This document shows, in pieces, positions 35,707 through 44,885 of a DNA stretch of 47,875 bases. The notes beneath the pieces are model-generated. The model worked only from the letters and a program-made list of their open reading frames with translations, was not told the DNA's origin and searched no databases. A program made the position numbers and the translations under genes. Position 1 is the stretch's first letter. Every line of letters starts with the position of its first letter. Source of the stretch: Tardiphaga robiniae (GTDB lineage: Bacteria > Pseudomonadota > Alphaproteobacteria > Rhizobiales > Xanthobacteraceae); NCBI RefSeq assembly GCF_001618955.1, contig NZ_LVYV01000016.1, positions 1 through 47,875 of the forward strand, read 5' to 3'.

Positions 35707-37854
35707 ATGTTTAATGTTCACTCCGTCGAGATCGATTGGGGCGGTCGTCCGCTCAAGCTGGAAACCGGCAAGGTTGCCCGTCAGGCTGACGGCGCCGTCA
35801 TCGCGACCTATGGCGAGACCGTCGTTATCGCCACCGTCGTCGCCGCGAAGACTGCCAAGGATGGCATCGACTTCCTGCCGCTGACCGTCGACTACATCGA
35901 GAAGACCTATGCAGCCGGCCGCATTCCCGGCGGCTACTTCAAGCGCGAAGGTCGTCCGACCGAGAAGGAGACGCTGGTCTCCCGCCTGATCGATCGTCCG
36001 ATCCGCCCGCTGTTCGTCGATGGCTGGCGCAACGAAACCCAGATCGTCGTTACCGTGCTGTCGCACGACATGGAGAACGATCCGGACATTCTCGCGCTGG
36101 TCGCCACCTCGGCTGCGCTGACGATTTCCGGCGCCCCGTTCCAGGGTCCGATCGGTGCAGCCCGCGTCGGCTTCATCAACGATGAATACGTCCTCAACCC
36201 GACCCTCGACGAGATGGCCGACACCAATCTCGACCTCGTCGTCGCCGGCACCGGCGATGCCGTGCTGATGGTGGAATCGGAAGCCAAGGAGCTCAACGAA
36301 GACGTGATGCTCGGCGCCGTGATGTTCGGTCACCGCCACTTCCAGCCGGTCATCAAGGCGATTATCGAACTCGCCGAGAAGGCCGCCAAGGAGCCGCGCG
36401 AGGTCAAGACCATCGATGACAGCGAAATCGAGAAGGAAATGCTCGGTCTCGTCGAAGCCGAACTGCGTGCTGCTTACGCGATCCCTGTGAAGCAGGACCG
36501 CTACGCTGCCGTCGGCGCCGTCAAGGCGAAGGCGATGGCGCACTACTTCCCGGAAGGTCAGGAGCCGAAATACGACAAGCTCCGCATCGCCGGCGTTTTC
36601 AAGGAACTGGAATCGAAGATCGTTCGCTGGAACATCCTCGACACCAAGAAGCGCATCGACGGCCGCGACCTGACGACGGTTCGTCCGATCGTCGCCGAAG
36701 TCGGCGTGCTGCCGCGCGCCCACGGTTCGGCGCTGTTCACCCGCGGTGAAACCCAGGCGCTGGTCGTGACCACGCTCGGCACCGGTGAAGACGAGCAGTA
36801 TATCGACTCGCTGTCGGGAACGTACAAAGAGACGTTCCTGCTGCACTACAACTTCCCTCCCTACTCGGTCGGCGAGACCGGTCGTATGGGCGGCACCAAG
36901 CGTCGCGAAATCGGCCACGGCAAGCTCGCCTGGCGCGCGATCCATCCGGTTCTGCCGGGTCACCACGAGTTCCCGTACACCGTGCGCGTGGTGTCGGAAA
37001 TCACCGAGTCCAACGGTTCGTCGTCGATGGCGTCGGTCTGCGGTGCTTCGCTGGCACTGATGGATGCGGGCGTTCCGATGAAGCGTCCGACGGCGGGTAT
37101 CGCCATGGGCCTGATCCTCGAAGGCGCCCGATACGCGGTTCTGTCGGACATCCTGGGTGATGAAGATCACCTCGGCGACATGGACTTCAAGGTGGCTGGT
37201 ACCGATACCGGCATCACCTCGCTGCAGATGGACATCAAGATCGCCGGTATCACCGAAGAGATCATGAAGGTCGCTCTGGGTCAGGCCAAGGAAGGCCGCA
37301 TTCACATTCTCGGTGAGATGTCGAAGGCGCTCAACAACGCCCGTGCCGAGCTCGGCGAATACGCGCCGCGCATCGAGACCTTCAAGATCGCCACCGACAA
37401 GATTCGTGAAGTGATCGGCACCGGCGGCAAGGTGATCCGCGAGATCGTCGAAAAGACCGGCGCCAAGGTCAACATCGAAGACGACGGCACCGTGAAGGTG
37501 GCTTCGAGCGATGGTGAGTCGATCAAGGCTGCGATCAAGTGGATCAAGTCGATCGCTTCGGATCCGGAGCTCAACGCGATCTATGAAGGCACCGTGGTCA
37601 AGGTCATGGAGTTCGGTGCGTTCGTGAACTTCTTCGGCGCCAAGGACGGTCTGGTTCACATCAGCCAGCTAGCCGGCGGTCGCGTCCAGAAGACCTCCGA
37701 CGTCGTCAAGGAAGGCGACAAGGTCAAGGTCAAGCTGCTCGGCTTCGACGATCGCGGCAAGACGCGTTTGTCGATGAAGGCTGTCGATCAGGAGACCGGC
37801 GAAGACCTCGAAGCCAAGCAGAAGGCCGCCGAAGGCGCGACTGCAGCGGAGTAA
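35707..37854 (+). CDS. pnp: Polyribonucleotide nucleotidyltransferase (PNPase)
   Basis: A 715-residue PNPase of full length. Two RNase PH cores are joined by a helical linker; the second has [18 protein letters not shown] and the catalytic [22 protein letters not shown] domain ([29 protein letters not shown]) and an S1 domain ([26 protein letters not shown]) end the protein. It degrades RNA 3' to 5' with phosphate, acting with RNase E in the degradosome. It is the last gene of the rimP cluster and is followed by a strong terminator. Confidence 0.97.
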   Translation: MFNVHSVEIDWGGRPLKLETGKVARQADGAVIATYGETVVIATVVAAKTAKDGIDFLPLTVDYIEKTYAAGRIPGGYFKREGRPTEKETLVSRLIDRPIRPLFVDGWRNETQIVVTVLSHDMENDPDILALVATSAALTISGAPFQGPIGAARVGFINDEYVLNPTLDEMADTNLDLVVAGTGDAVLMVESEAKELNEDVMLGAVMFGHRHFQPVIKAIIELAEKAAKEPREVKTIDDSEIEKEMLGLVEAELRAAYAIPVKQDRYAAVGAVKAKAMAHYFPEGQEPKYDKLRIAGVFKELESKIVRWNILDTKKRIDGRDLTTVRPIVAEVGVLPRAHGSALFTRGETQALVVTTLGTGEDEQYIDSLSGTYKETFLLHYNFPPYSVGETGRMGGTKRREIGHGKLAWRAIHPVLPGHHEFPYTVRVVSEITESNGSSSMASVCGASLALMDAGVPMKRPTAGIAMGLILEGARYAVLSDILGDEDHLGDMDFKVAGTDTGITSLQMDIKIAGITEEIMKVALGQAKEGRIHILGEMSKALNNARAELGEYAPRIETFKIATDKIREVIGTGGKVIREIVEKTGAKVNIEDDGTVKVASSDGESIKAAIKWIKSIASDPELNAIYEGTVVKVMEFGAFVNFFGAKDGLVHISQLAGGRVQKTSDVVKEGDKVKVKLLGFDDRGKTRLSMKAVDQETGEDLEAKQKAAEGATAAE

Positions 37855-37876
37855 TTTTCGCGACATAGTGAATGCG

Positions 37877-37904
37877 AAAGGGCGGCCGAGAGGCCGCCCT
37901 TTTT
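37877..37904 (+). terminator. Rho-independent terminator of pnp
   Basis: AAAGGGCGGCC (37877-37887), loop GAGA, GGCCGCCCTTT (37892-37902) running into a five-T tract, 22 bp after the pnp stop codon. Confidence 0.92.
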
Positions 37905-37974
37905 GTTTGTGATTGTTCTGCGAGGCCCGTGGGGTCTCTCCACAGACGCTGCCGTCCGTGGCACCCCCACCCGA

Positions 37975-38013
37975 CTGGCCTGACGGCCAGCCACCCTCCC
38001 CACAAGGGGAGGG
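37975..38013. repeat. Intergenic hairpin repeat (CCCTCCCC type)
   Basis: Two adjacent stems: CTGGCC/GGCCAG (37975-37990) and CCCTCCCC-ACAA-GGGGAGGG (37994-38013). The second is a very common intergenic repeat in this bacterial group, as far as I recall. It lies between the pnp terminator and the marR operator. Confidence 0.6.
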
Positions 38014-38071
38014 AGAAGACGAGCCGCGGGTAAGGCGCCTCACCATGCGGCGCACAGAGATGTGATGCCAA

Positions 38072-38118
38072 ACTACGAAGCCTTCCTTTGTAGTTTTCCT
38101 TCGTATCCTGTAGTCCGA
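38072..38118 (+). promoter_or_regulatory. Candidate MarR operator
   Basis: ACTACGAAG (38072-38080) and CTTTGTAGT (38086-38094) form an inverted repeat with one mismatch. A second TACGAAGG box occurs in reverse just after it (38097-38104). It ends shortly before the marR start at 38123. MarR proteins usually bind such palindromes at their own promoter; that role is inferred. Confidence 0.5.
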
Positions 38119-38122
38119 AGTC

Positions 38123-38575
38123 ATGATGGACCATCGTGACAACCCCGAAGATGCCCAGGCATTGGCATTGGCGACCGAGATTCGCGACCTGATCGGTCAG
38201 GTAAAGCGCAAATTGCGCGAAAAGGCCGGCATCGGCGACCTGACGATGTCCCAGGTGTCGGTGCTGAGTCGGCTGGATCGCGACGGCCCGGCGACGGTGA
38301 CCCACCTCGCTCGCGCTGAGGGCGTGCGGCCGCAATCCATGGGCGCCACGGTGGTGGCGCTGGAGACGTCCGGGCTGGTCAGCGGCACTCCCGATCCGAA
38401 TGACGGACGCCAGACCATCTGGGCGCTCACCCCTGCCTGTAAGGAATGGATCCGTGTCGGCCGCGCCGCCCGCGAGGACTGGCTGTTCCACGCTATCCAG
38501 AAAACCCTGACCGCCGCCGAGCAGGATCAGCTTGCCGGCAGCATCGGGTTGCTCAAGCGCATCGTCGACGCCTGA
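38123..38575 (+). CDS. MarR-family transcriptional regulator
   Basis: A 150-residue winged-helix regulator. The DNA-binding part is MSQVSVLSRLDRDGPATVTHLARAEGVRPQSMGATVVALETSGLV, followed by the wing (PDPNDGRQTIWALTPACKEWI) with the conserved Asp-Arg type pattern. Two in-frame ATGs (38123 and 38126) are possible starts. It is followed on the same strand by a hydrolase, a small membrane protein and an MFS exporter, packed within 30 bp or overlapping. It probably represses this operon until a small aromatic ligand binds. Confidence 0.92.
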   Translation: MMDHRDNPEDAQALALATEIRDLIGQVKRKLREKAGIGDLTMSQVSVLSRLDRDGPATVTHLARAEGVRPQSMGATVVALETSGLVSGTPDPNDGRQTIWALTPACKEWIRVGRAAREDWLFHAIQKTLTAAEQDQLAGSIGLLKRIVDA

Positions 38576-38604
38576 TCGCGCCACCGAATTCAAAGGACAG
38601 CCCC

Positions 38605-39168
38605 ATGCCCCTCACCACGCTCGATCTGAACACGGCACTTGTTGTCGTCGATCTGCAGCAAGGCATCGTCGCGCTGCCGACGGTGCATCCGATCGGGGAC
38701 GTCCTGAAGCAGACCCGTTTGCTGCTCGATGCGTTTCGCGTCCGCGAATTGCCGGTCGTGCTCGTCAACGTGGCCGGCGGTGCGCCGGGCCGCACCGAAC
38801 AGCTGCGCCGATCGGTGCCGCTTGCCGAGGGCTGGACCGATCTCATCCCCGAACTCGATCAGCAATCCTGCGATATCACCGTGACCAAGAACAGCTGGGG
38901 CGCGTTCGCCACGACCGATCTCCAACAGCAACTGGAGTCGCGCGGTGTCGCGCAAGTCGTCATCGCTGGCGTTGCGACGGGGACCGGTGTCGAAGCTACT
39001 GCGCGGCAGGCCTATGAAGCGGGCTTCAACGTCACGCTCGCGATCGATGCGATGACGGATATGCGCGCCGAAGCGCATGATTACAGCATCGCCAAGGTGT
39101 TCCCGCGACTCGGTGAGACCGGCACCACGCAGGATATCATCAACCTGCTCGACAAACGGAGCGTGTGA
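38605..39168 (+). CDS. Isochorismatase-fold hydrolase lacking the catalytic cysteine
   Basis: A 187-residue cysteine-hydrolase-superfamily protein. Two of the three usual catalytic residues are present: Asp16 (VVDLQQG) and Lys95 (VTKNSWGAF). The position of the nucleophilic Cys is Gly128 in GVATGTGVEATARQAYEAG. Family members without Cys, such as PhzD, hydrolyse vinyl ethers like isochorismate, while Cys members are amidases. So an amidase role is unlikely and a PhzD-like or non-catalytic role is possible. The start is the ATG at 38605. It ends one base before the next gene. Confidence 0.88.
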   Translation: MPLTTLDLNTALVVVDLQQGIVALPTVHPIGDVLKQTRLLLDAFRVRELPVVLVNVAGGAPGRTEQLRRSVPLAEGWTDLIPELDQQSCDITVTKNSWGAFATTDLQQQLESRGVAQVVIAGVATGTGVEATARQAYEAGFNVTLAIDAMTDMRAEAHDYSIAKVFPRLGETGTTQDIINLLDKRSV

Positions 39169-39169
39169 C

Positions 39170-39499
39170 ATGCTTTGGCTTCATTATCTCGCCTGGTTCT
39201 TCGGCGGCGCTTTCCTCATCAATGTGATCCCGCATCTCGTCAGCGGCGTGTCCGGTCGGCCGTTTCAAAGTCCGTTCGCGAACCCGCCGGGCAAGGGATT
39301 GTCATCATCGACGGTCAATGTGATCTGGGGCTTCGTCAACCTGGTGATCGGCTATCTCCTCCTCGTCCGCGTTGGTGATTTCGATCTGCATTCCACGATC
39401 GATGTCACCGCTTTCGGTCTTGGCGCTCTGCTGATGGCGATCTTTACAGCGCGGCTGTTCGGGCGCCTTCACGGCGGCAACACGCCGCTTGGCTCATGA
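39170..39499 (+). CDS. Small integral membrane protein
   Basis: A 109-residue protein of unknown function with about three hydrophobic helices (residues about 3-22, 50-68 and 80-100). A glycine-rich loop lies between the first two (SGVSGRPFQSPFANPPGKGLSS). It starts one base after the hydrolase stop and its own stop overlaps the MFS start by four bases (ATGA), so it is translated as part of this operon. I do not recognise a characterised family. A helper role in export is only a guess from position. Confidence 0.8.
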   Translation: MLWLHYLAWFFGGAFLINVIPHLVSGVSGRPFQSPFANPPGKGLSSSTVNVIWGFVNLVIGYLLLVRVGDFDLHSTIDVTAFGLGALLMAIFTARLFGRLHGGNTPLGS

Positions 39500-40740
39500 G
39501 CGCATCCGCCACCGGCACTTTCCGCTCGCTGCGCGGCTTCAACTATCGCGTCTGGGCAGGTGGCGCGCTGGTGTCGAATATCGGCTCGTGGATGCAGCGC
39601 ACCACGCAGGACTGGGTGGTGCTCACGCAGCTCACCGACAACAACGCCACCGCGGTTGGCATCATGATGGCGCTGCAGTTCGGGCCGATGCTTCTGATGC
39701 TGCCGTTCACGGGTTATGCCGCCGATCATCTGGATCGCCGCAAATTGCTGATCGCGACACAGGTGGCAATGGGAGTGCTGGCGCTCGGGCTGGGTCTACT
39801 CCTCATCAGCGGTCACGTGCAGCTCTGGCATGTCTATGTGTTCGCGCTTCTGCTCGGCTGTGTTGCGGCCTTCGATTTTCCGGCCCGGCAGACCTTCGTC
39901 TCCGAACTGGTCATCGAGGCCGATCTGTCGAATGCCGTCGCGCTCAACTCTACCTCGTTCAATGCGGCGCGGATGATCGGTCCAGCGGTTGCTGGCCTCC
40001 TGATTGCCCATGTCGGCTCCGGCTGGGTGTTCATTCTCAATGCGGTCTCGTTCATGGCGGTGCTTGGCTCCCTCATGCTGCTGCGCGCCGATGAGATGTA
40101 TCCGACGCAGCGTGCCGCAGGTGGCCGCGGCAGTCTGGTCGAAGGCTTTCGCTATGTCTGGAAACGGCCGGACCTGAAAGCCATCCTGCTGATGCTGTTC
40201 CTGATCGGCACCTTCGGTTTGAACTTTCCGATTTTCATCTCGACCATGTCGGTCACGGTCTTTCATGCCGGCGCCGGCCAGTATGGCGTCCTGACATCGA
40301 TCATGGCGGTCGGGTCGGTGATCGGTTCGCTGCTGGCGGCGCGGCGCGGCAGGCCGCGCCTCAGTCTCCTGATCATCGGGACCGCTGTGTTCGGATCAGG
40401 CTTCGCCCTCGCCGCCGCCATGCCGAATTACTGGTTGTTCGGTGTTGCGCTGATCGTGATCGGTATTGCAGCTCAAACCGTGACCACCTCGACAAGCAGC
40501 CTGGTGCAGCTCTCGACCGAGCCGGTCATGCGCGGTCGCGTGATGGCGATCCTGCTGGCGATTGCACTCGGTGGTACGCCGATCGGTGCGCCGATCGTCG
40601 GTTGGGCCGCTGATCGATTCGGTCCGCGCTGGGCGCTCGCCATCGGCGCGATCTCGGGAATGGCTGCGGCCCTGGTCGGCTTGCATTATCTCCTGAAGCA
40701 CCGCGACGGCCAACGCAGCGTCCGGCCCGGCGGATCATGA
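39496..40740 (+). CDS. MFS transporter (EntS-like exporter type)
   Basis: A 414-residue major facilitator with 10 to 12 predicted membrane helices. The N-terminus FRSLRGFNYRVWAGGALVSNIGSWMQRTTQDWVVL is typical of the MFS_3/EntS-like group, and the A-loop between helices 2 and 3 reads GYAADHLDRRKLL. It is probably a proton-driven exporter of a small hydrophobic or aromatic compound. Its gene is the last of the marR operon, overlapping the small membrane protein by four bases. The substrate cannot be told. Confidence 0.9.
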   Translation: MSASATGTFRSLRGFNYRVWAGGALVSNIGSWMQRTTQDWVVLTQLTDNNATAVGIMMALQFGPMLLMLPFTGYAADHLDRRKLLIATQVAMGVLALGLGLLLISGHVQLWHVYVFALLLGCVAAFDFPARQTFVSELVIEADLSNAVALNSTSFNAARMIGPAVAGLLIAHVGSGWVFILNAVSFMAVLGSLMLLRADEMYPTQRAAGGRGSLVEGFRYVWKRPDLKAILLMLFLIGTFGLNFPIFISTMSVTVFHAGAGQYGVLTSIMAVGSVIGSLLAARRGRPRLSLLIIGTAVFGSGFALAAAMPNYWLFGVALIVIGIAAQTVTTSTSSLVQLSTEPVMRGRVMAILLAIALGGTPIGAPIVGWAADRFGPRWALAIGAISGMAAALVGLHYLLKHRDGQRSVRPGGS

Positions 40741-40876
40741 TTCGCCCCATGTGAGACGGTATCTCAGACCTGTGATGTGCTATGTCCCGCTGCGTCACAA
40801 TGCCCGCACACGAAACTGCCAGAGATGCGGTGCGTATTTGCCAGACGCAGCCGTCCATATTCAAGGGAGAAGCCCC

Positions 40877-41614
40877 ATGTCATCGATGTCCCGACGCCAT
40901 CTCATGCTCGCTGCGACCGGCATCGCTGCCGCGGCCATCGCTCCGCGCACCGTGTTTGCCCAGGCCGCGGCGCCTGCAGCCGGCAATGCGCCATTCATCC
41001 TGCCGCCGCTGACCTATCCGGTCGCGGCGTTCGAGCCGCATATCGATGCCAAGACGATGGAGATCCATCACGACAGGCATCACGCCGCCTATGTCGCCAA
41101 CATGAACAATTTCGCCAAGGATACGCCGGTGATCGGCGAGAAGCCGCTGGTCGAGGTGCTCGGCAATCTCGGCAGCGTGCCTGACGCAATCCGCACCGGT
41201 GTGCGCAATAATCTCGGCGGCCATGCCAACCACACCATGTTCTGGCAGATCATGGGCCCGAATGGTGGCAAGCCCGAAGGCGATGTGCTCGCTGCGATCG
41301 ATCGCGACCTCGGCGGCCTCGAGAAATTCCAGACCGACTTCAACGCCGCCGGTGGCCGTCAGTTCGGCTCTGGCTGGGTGTTCGTGATCGTCGACAAGGA
41401 CGGCAAGCTGTCGATCGAGACGCGTCCGAATCAGGACAATCCGATCATGGACGGTAAACGCGCGCTGATGGGCAACGACGTCTGGGAGCATGCTTATTAT
41501 CTGACCTACCAGAACCGCCGCCCGGACTATCTCAAGGCATGGTGGAATACGGTCAACTGGACAAAGGTCGGCGAGCGCTACGCGGCAGCCAAGGCCGGCA
41601 CGCTGGCGGTGTGA
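40877..41614 (+). CDS. Exported Fe/Mn superoxide dismutase with Tat-like signal
   Basis: A 245-residue superoxide dismutase. The N-terminus MSSMSRRHLMLAATGIAAAA has a twin arginine followed by a hydrophobic stretch and an Ala-X-Ala-type cleavage region (VFAQA), so export by Tat is likely. The mature part begins near FILPPLTYPVAAFEPHID. Metal ligands are the His in MEIHHDRHH, the His in HANHTMFW, and Asp and His in NDVWEHAYY. NQDNP carries the Gln typical of Mn or cambialistic enzymes. It turns superoxide into peroxide and oxygen, here in the periplasm, where most bacteria use Cu/Zn enzymes. Confidence 0.9.
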   Translation: MSSMSRRHLMLAATGIAAAAIAPRTVFAQAAAPAAGNAPFILPPLTYPVAAFEPHIDAKTMEIHHDRHHAAYVANMNNFAKDTPVIGEKPLVEVLGNLGSVPDAIRTGVRNNLGGHANHTMFWQIMGPNGGKPEGDVLAAIDRDLGGLEKFQTDFNAAGGRQFGSGWVFVIVDKDGKLSIETRPNQDNPIMDGKRALMGNDVWEHAYYLTYQNRRPDYLKAWWNTVNWTKVGERYAAAKAGTLAV

Positions 41615-41633
41615 TAGTCCCGCCAAACTCAGT

Positions 41634-41738
41634 CCTCATGGTGAGGAGCGCGCCTTTTGGCGCGCGTCTCGAACCATGAGGAGCGCTGGGCACATCCTTC
41701 GAGACGCGGTCGAAGACGACCGCTCCTCAGGATGAGGG
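41634..41738. repeat. Intergenic inverted repeat (CCTCATGG / CATCCTTCGAGACGCG type)
   Basis: CCTCATGG (41634-41641) and CCATGAGG (41674-41681) enclose a second stem GCGCGCC-TTTT-GGCGCGC (41648-41665). A related half, CATCCTTCGAGACGCG to CCTCAGGATGAGG (41693-41738), follows. It lies between the convergent superoxide dismutase and ispZ genes and is probably a genome-wide dispersed repeat that also ends transcripts. Confidence 0.7.
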
Positions 41739-41790
41739 CGGTGTTTGTGGCGGGTGACTCAGGTCAGAACGAAAAACGCCGCGCGACTAT

Positions 41791-42402
41791 CTACTTCCTC
41801 AGATCGCCTTCGTCCGCCGCACTCTCCGCGAGCGTGGCCGGCTCGATGCTGTAGCGCTTGATCAGCGGCATCTGCGCCACCGCGAAGGCCATGGTCAGCG
41901 GGATCACGCCGAATGCCTTGAACGTGACCCAGAAATCCGTGCTCTGGGTGCGCCAGATCGCTTCGTTGAGAAGCGCCATGGCAAAAAAGAACAGCGCCCA
42001 GCGCAAGGTCAGCGCGCGCCAGCCTTCGTGTGTGAGATTGAACATCTGGTCGAACATGATGGCGATGAAGGAGCGGCCGAACAACAGGCCGCCGCCGAGG
42101 ATCGCTGCGAACAGGCCATAGATGATGGTCGGCTTGACCTTGATGAAGGTCTCGTCATGCAGCACCAGCGTCAGCGTGCCGAACACCAGCACGATAACGG
42201 CGGTGACAAGCGCCATGATCGGCACATGCTTGACCACGACGTAAGACGCGATCATCGCCGCGACGATCGCCACCATGAAAGCGCCTGTCGCGACGAACAG
42301 GTTGAACTTCGCATTGGCGACAAAGAACACGATCAGCGGGCCGAGCTCGGTGGCAAGCTTGAATAGCGGGTGCGGCTGCTTCTTGTCGATCACGTCAGTC
42401 AT
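41791..42402 (-). CDS. ispZ: Septation protein A (IspZ/YciB)
   Basis: A 203-residue inner-membrane protein with about five to six helices. Family signatures are [15 protein letters not shown] near the N-terminus, [25 protein letters not shown] in the middle and [18 protein letters not shown]. It is associated with septum formation and envelope integrity. The start is the ATG at 42402, one base after the ftsY stop codon; an upstream ATG at 42423 would overlap ftsY. The ftsY-ispZ pair is common in rhizobia. Confidence 0.93.
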   Translation of the reverse strand: MTDVIDKKQPHPLFKLATELGPLIVFFVANAKFNLFVATGAFMVAIVAAMIASYVVVKHVPIMALVTAVIVLVFGTLTLVLHDETFIKVKPTIIYGLFAAILGGGLLFGRSFIAIMFDQMFNLTHEGWRALTLRWALFFFAMALLNEAIWRTQSTDFWVTFKAFGVIPLTMAFAVAQMPLIKRYSIEPATLAESAADEGDLRK

Positions 42403-42403
42403 G

Positions 42404-43348
42404 TCAGCTTTCAATTCCTGCAATCGCCTGCGCGAAATCCCTGGCGGTGAATGGCGCGAGATCGTCGATGCCTTCGCCGACGCCGATGAAATGCACCGGT
42501 AGTTTGTATTTTTCTGAAAGAGCCACGAGGATGCCCCCGCGCGCGGTGCCGTCGAGCTTGGTCATCACGAGGCCCGTGACGCCAGCCGTACGATGAAACG
42601 CTTCGACTTGCGACAGCGCGTTTTGTCCCACCGTGGCATCGAGTACGAGCAGCACCGCATGTGGCGCCGTTGCATCAACCTTCTTGATGACGCGCACGAC
42701 CTTCTCGAGCTCGACCATCAGTTCGGTCTTGTTCTGCAGCCGGCCGGCGGTGTCGATCAGCAGGACGTCGCGATTGTCGTCGCGCGCCGCGGTGACGGCG
42801 GTGAAGGCGAGGCTCGCCGAATCCGAACCCTGCGCGCCGGCGATGACCGGCACCTTGTTGCGCTCGCCCCAGACCTTGAGCTGCTCGATGGCCGCGGCGC
42901 GAAACGTATCGCCGGCGGCGAGCATCACCTTGCGGCCTTCGGCGGAGAAGGTGGACGCCAGCTTGCCGATGGTGGTGGTCTTGCCGGAGCCGTTGACGCC
43001 GACCACGAGGATCACGAACGGCTTGTGGGTTGTGTCGATCACCAGCGGCTTCGCGACCGCCGAGAGCACCTTCTCGACCTCCGTGGCTACGACGGTTTTG
43101 ACCTCGTCGGCGGAGATCGCCTTGTCGTAGCGGCCATGGCCGACGGCAGCGGAAATCCGCGCCGCCACTTCGGTACCCAGATCGGCGCGCAGCAGCACGT
43201 CCTCGATGTCCTCGAGCATGGCGCGGTCGAGCTTGCGCTTGGTCACGAGGTCGGCGACCGCGGTGCCAAGGGCGCTTGAGGTGCGCTTCAGCCCGCCGGA
43301 GAGCCGTCGCCACCAGCTCAGTTTTGGCGTTTCGGGAGTGTCGCTCAT
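42404..43348 (-). CDS. ftsY: Signal recognition particle receptor FtsY
   Basis: A 314-residue SRP receptor GTPase. The NG domain has [15 protein letters not shown] (G1), [27 protein letters not shown] (G3), [10 protein letters not shown] (G4) and [12 protein letters not shown]. The long acidic A domain of E. coli FtsY is absent; only a short N-terminus ([19 protein letters not shown]) precedes the helical N domain, as in other alphaproteobacteria. It docks ribosome-SRP complexes at the membrane. The start codon is only 28 bp from that of the divergent pseudouridine synthase gene. Confidence 0.96.
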   Translation of the reverse strand: MSDTPETPKLSWWRRLSGGLKRTSSALGTAVADLVTKRKLDRAMLEDIEDVLLRADLGTEVAARISAAVGHGRYDKAISADEVKTVVATEVEKVLSAVAKPLVIDTTHKPFVILVVGVNGSGKTTTIGKLASTFSAEGRKVMLAAGDTFRAAAIEQLKVWGERNKVPVIAGAQGSDSASLAFTAVTAARDDNRDVLLIDTAGRLQNKTELMVELEKVVRVIKKVDATAPHAVLLVLDATVGQNALSQVEAFHRTAGVTGLVMTKLDGTARGGILVALSEKYKLPVHFIGVGEGIDDLAPFTARDFAQAIAGIES

Positions 43349-43376
43349 GTCGGGGGTGTGTTAGCCGTTTCGCGCC

Positions 43377-44147
43377 ATGATTCAAAGTATGACCAGTGAA
43401 AGTGACGAAGACGTAAGCTTGGAGGCCGAGCCCCGGCTGGAACCCCGCACCGATGCGGTGGAGCTGACCGAGGCCGAGATTCTGGCGCGGGTGCTGCACC
43501 GTGACGGCCTGATGCTGGTGATCGACAAGCCGGCTGGCCTGCCGGTGCATCGCGGCCCCAAGGGTGGCGCCAATCTGGAAACCTCGTTCGAATTCCTGCG
43601 CTATGGCCTGCCGCGCGCCCCTGTTCTGGCACATCGGCTCGACAGGGACACGTCGGGCTGCCTGGTGCTCGGCCGGCACCGCAAGGCCACGGCGTCGCTG
43701 GGCCTGCTGTTCAAGCACAGCCGTATCCGCAAGACCTATTGGGCCGTGGTCGAGGGCGGCCCTGCCGAGGAGTCGGGCGTGATCGACATGCCGCTCGGGC
43801 GGCTGAATGCCGACCGGGGCTGGTGGATGAAGCCGGATCCCGAGGGTCTCAAGGCCGTCTCGAATTTCACCGTGCTCGGCCGCGGTGGCGACATGAGCTG
43901 GCTGGCGCTGGAGCCGGTGACAGGTCGGACGCATCAACTGCGCGTGCATTGCGCGTCATCAGGCTTCCCGATCGTCGGCGACAATATCTACGGCAGCGGG
44001 CCAAGATTCGGTGAGCCGACGCTGCATCTGCATGCCCGCGAGATCGTGATTCCGATCTCGCGCAACAAGGACCCAATCCGCGTCGTCGCGCCGGCCCCGC
44101 CGCATCTGCATGAGCGGCTCAAAGCGTGCGGCTGGAACGGGGAATGA
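43377..44147 (+). CDS. RluA-family RNA pseudouridine synthase
   Basis: A 256-residue pseudouridine synthase. The catalytic motif is AHRLDRDTSGCLVLG, where the Asp after HRL attacks uridine. Earlier comes LVIDKPAGLPVHRG, later PVTGRTHQLRVHCASSGFPIVGDNIYG. There is no S4 domain at the N-terminus, so it is of the small RluA/TruC/RluE-like type rather than RluC/RluD. The exact site in rRNA or tRNA cannot be assigned. The ATG at 43377 or one four codons later may be the start. It is divergent from ftsY with a very short gap. Confidence 0.9.
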   Translation: MIQSMTSESDEDVSLEAEPRLEPRTDAVELTEAEILARVLHRDGLMLVIDKPAGLPVHRGPKGGANLETSFEFLRYGLPRAPVLAHRLDRDTSGCLVLGRHRKATASLGLLFKHSRIRKTYWAVVEGGPAEESGVIDMPLGRLNADRGWWMKPDPEGLKAVSNFTVLGRGGDMSWLALEPVTGRTHQLRVHCASSGFPIVGDNIYGSGPRFGEPTLHLHAREIVIPISRNKDPIRVVAPAPPHLHERLKACGWNGE

Positions 44148-44192
44148 CGCACCGGAATAGCGCTGCATCAGCGGCGCTTTGATGAGCTAAGC

Positions 44193-44885
44193 TCACGCGG
44201 CAGCACCGTCCTGAACTGTCACCGTGCCATCGGGGTTTAACGTGACGGTGAGTGCACACACGTTCGGTTCGAAAACCAATGGCACGACGACCGCCAGCTT
44301 GGACGGATCGAAGATTTCGCCCTGCACGACATCAGTGAGCGTCATCCAGTATCTCGCCGTCGACGTGAAGGTGAATGTCATGTTCGGCGCGGCCTGCATC
44401 ACCTCGGTTGCTGATCCGGCCATGCCAATGCCGACGCTTGCCGTATCCATCGGGATTGTCCCGTCGCATGTGATCATCAGGGAGTCGCTTCGCCCCTGCC
44501 GCTGGTCAATGAAGCCAAAGGCCCCGCTGCCATAGGTCAATGTCACAAGGCTGCTGGCCTGCAATGTCGCCGGCAAGAGCTCTACCGCAGTGAATGTGAT
44601 GCCCGGCGCGAGCGTGCCGCTCTCCATCCAGACGAAGTCATAGGTCGGCTGCCAGGAAAAGATCAGCTCCGTCCTGGGGCCGACCCGCATGACGAACCAG
44701 GCAGGGACAAGCCCGGAAGGCGGGCTCTGGCTGGATTGAAAGCAGACGAATGTCTGTGTTGAAGCGCTATTGTTGAAAAATTTCAACTCGTAAGCCGGCC
44801 CGCCGCCGGGCGTGGCGGGCACCGTTGTCGCGCCTGGTTCGCCATTCGTGTTGCCTGCGAAATTGACCCTGATGACTGACGGCAT
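44193..44885 (-). CDS. RhiA-like (rhizosphere-induced protein) family
   Basis: A 230-residue soluble protein without a signal peptide, rich in beta-strand, Thr, Val and Ser. The pattern matches what I remember of RhiA, a protein expressed by Rhizobium leguminosarum in the rhizosphere under quorum sensing: ELKFFNNSAS, then PAWFVMRVGPRTELIFSW, YDFVWMESGTLAPGITFTA, TIPMDTASVGIGMAGSATEV and a C-terminal LNPDGTVTVQ. The function of RhiA is unknown. The start at 44885 has GGAGG nine bases before it. It stands alone between the pseudouridine synthase and dapF. The family call is from memory and needs an alignment. Confidence 0.6.
   Translation of the reverse strand: MPSVIRVNFAGNTNGEPGATTVPATPGGGPAYELKFFNNSASTQTFVCFQSSQSPPSGLVPAWFVMRVGPRTELIFSWQPTYDFVWMESGTLAPGITFTAVELLPATLQASSLVTLTYGSGAFGFIDQRQGRSDSLMITCDGTIPMDTASVGIGMAGSATEVMQAAPNMTFTFTSTARYWMTLTDVVQGEIFDPSKLAVVVPLVFEPNVCALTVTLNPDGTVTVQDGAAA

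Noticed and set aside
37921-38040. CRISPR-like repeats after pnp and after the superoxide dismutase gene
   Set aside because: The palindromic units are not regularly spaced and have no spacers of equal size. They are dispersed intergenic repeats.
38605-39168. RutB partner for the orphan RutA
   Set aside because: It has the same fold family, but the catalytic Cys expected for the RutB amidohydrolase is Gly here, and the gene is 19 kb away under a MarR operator.
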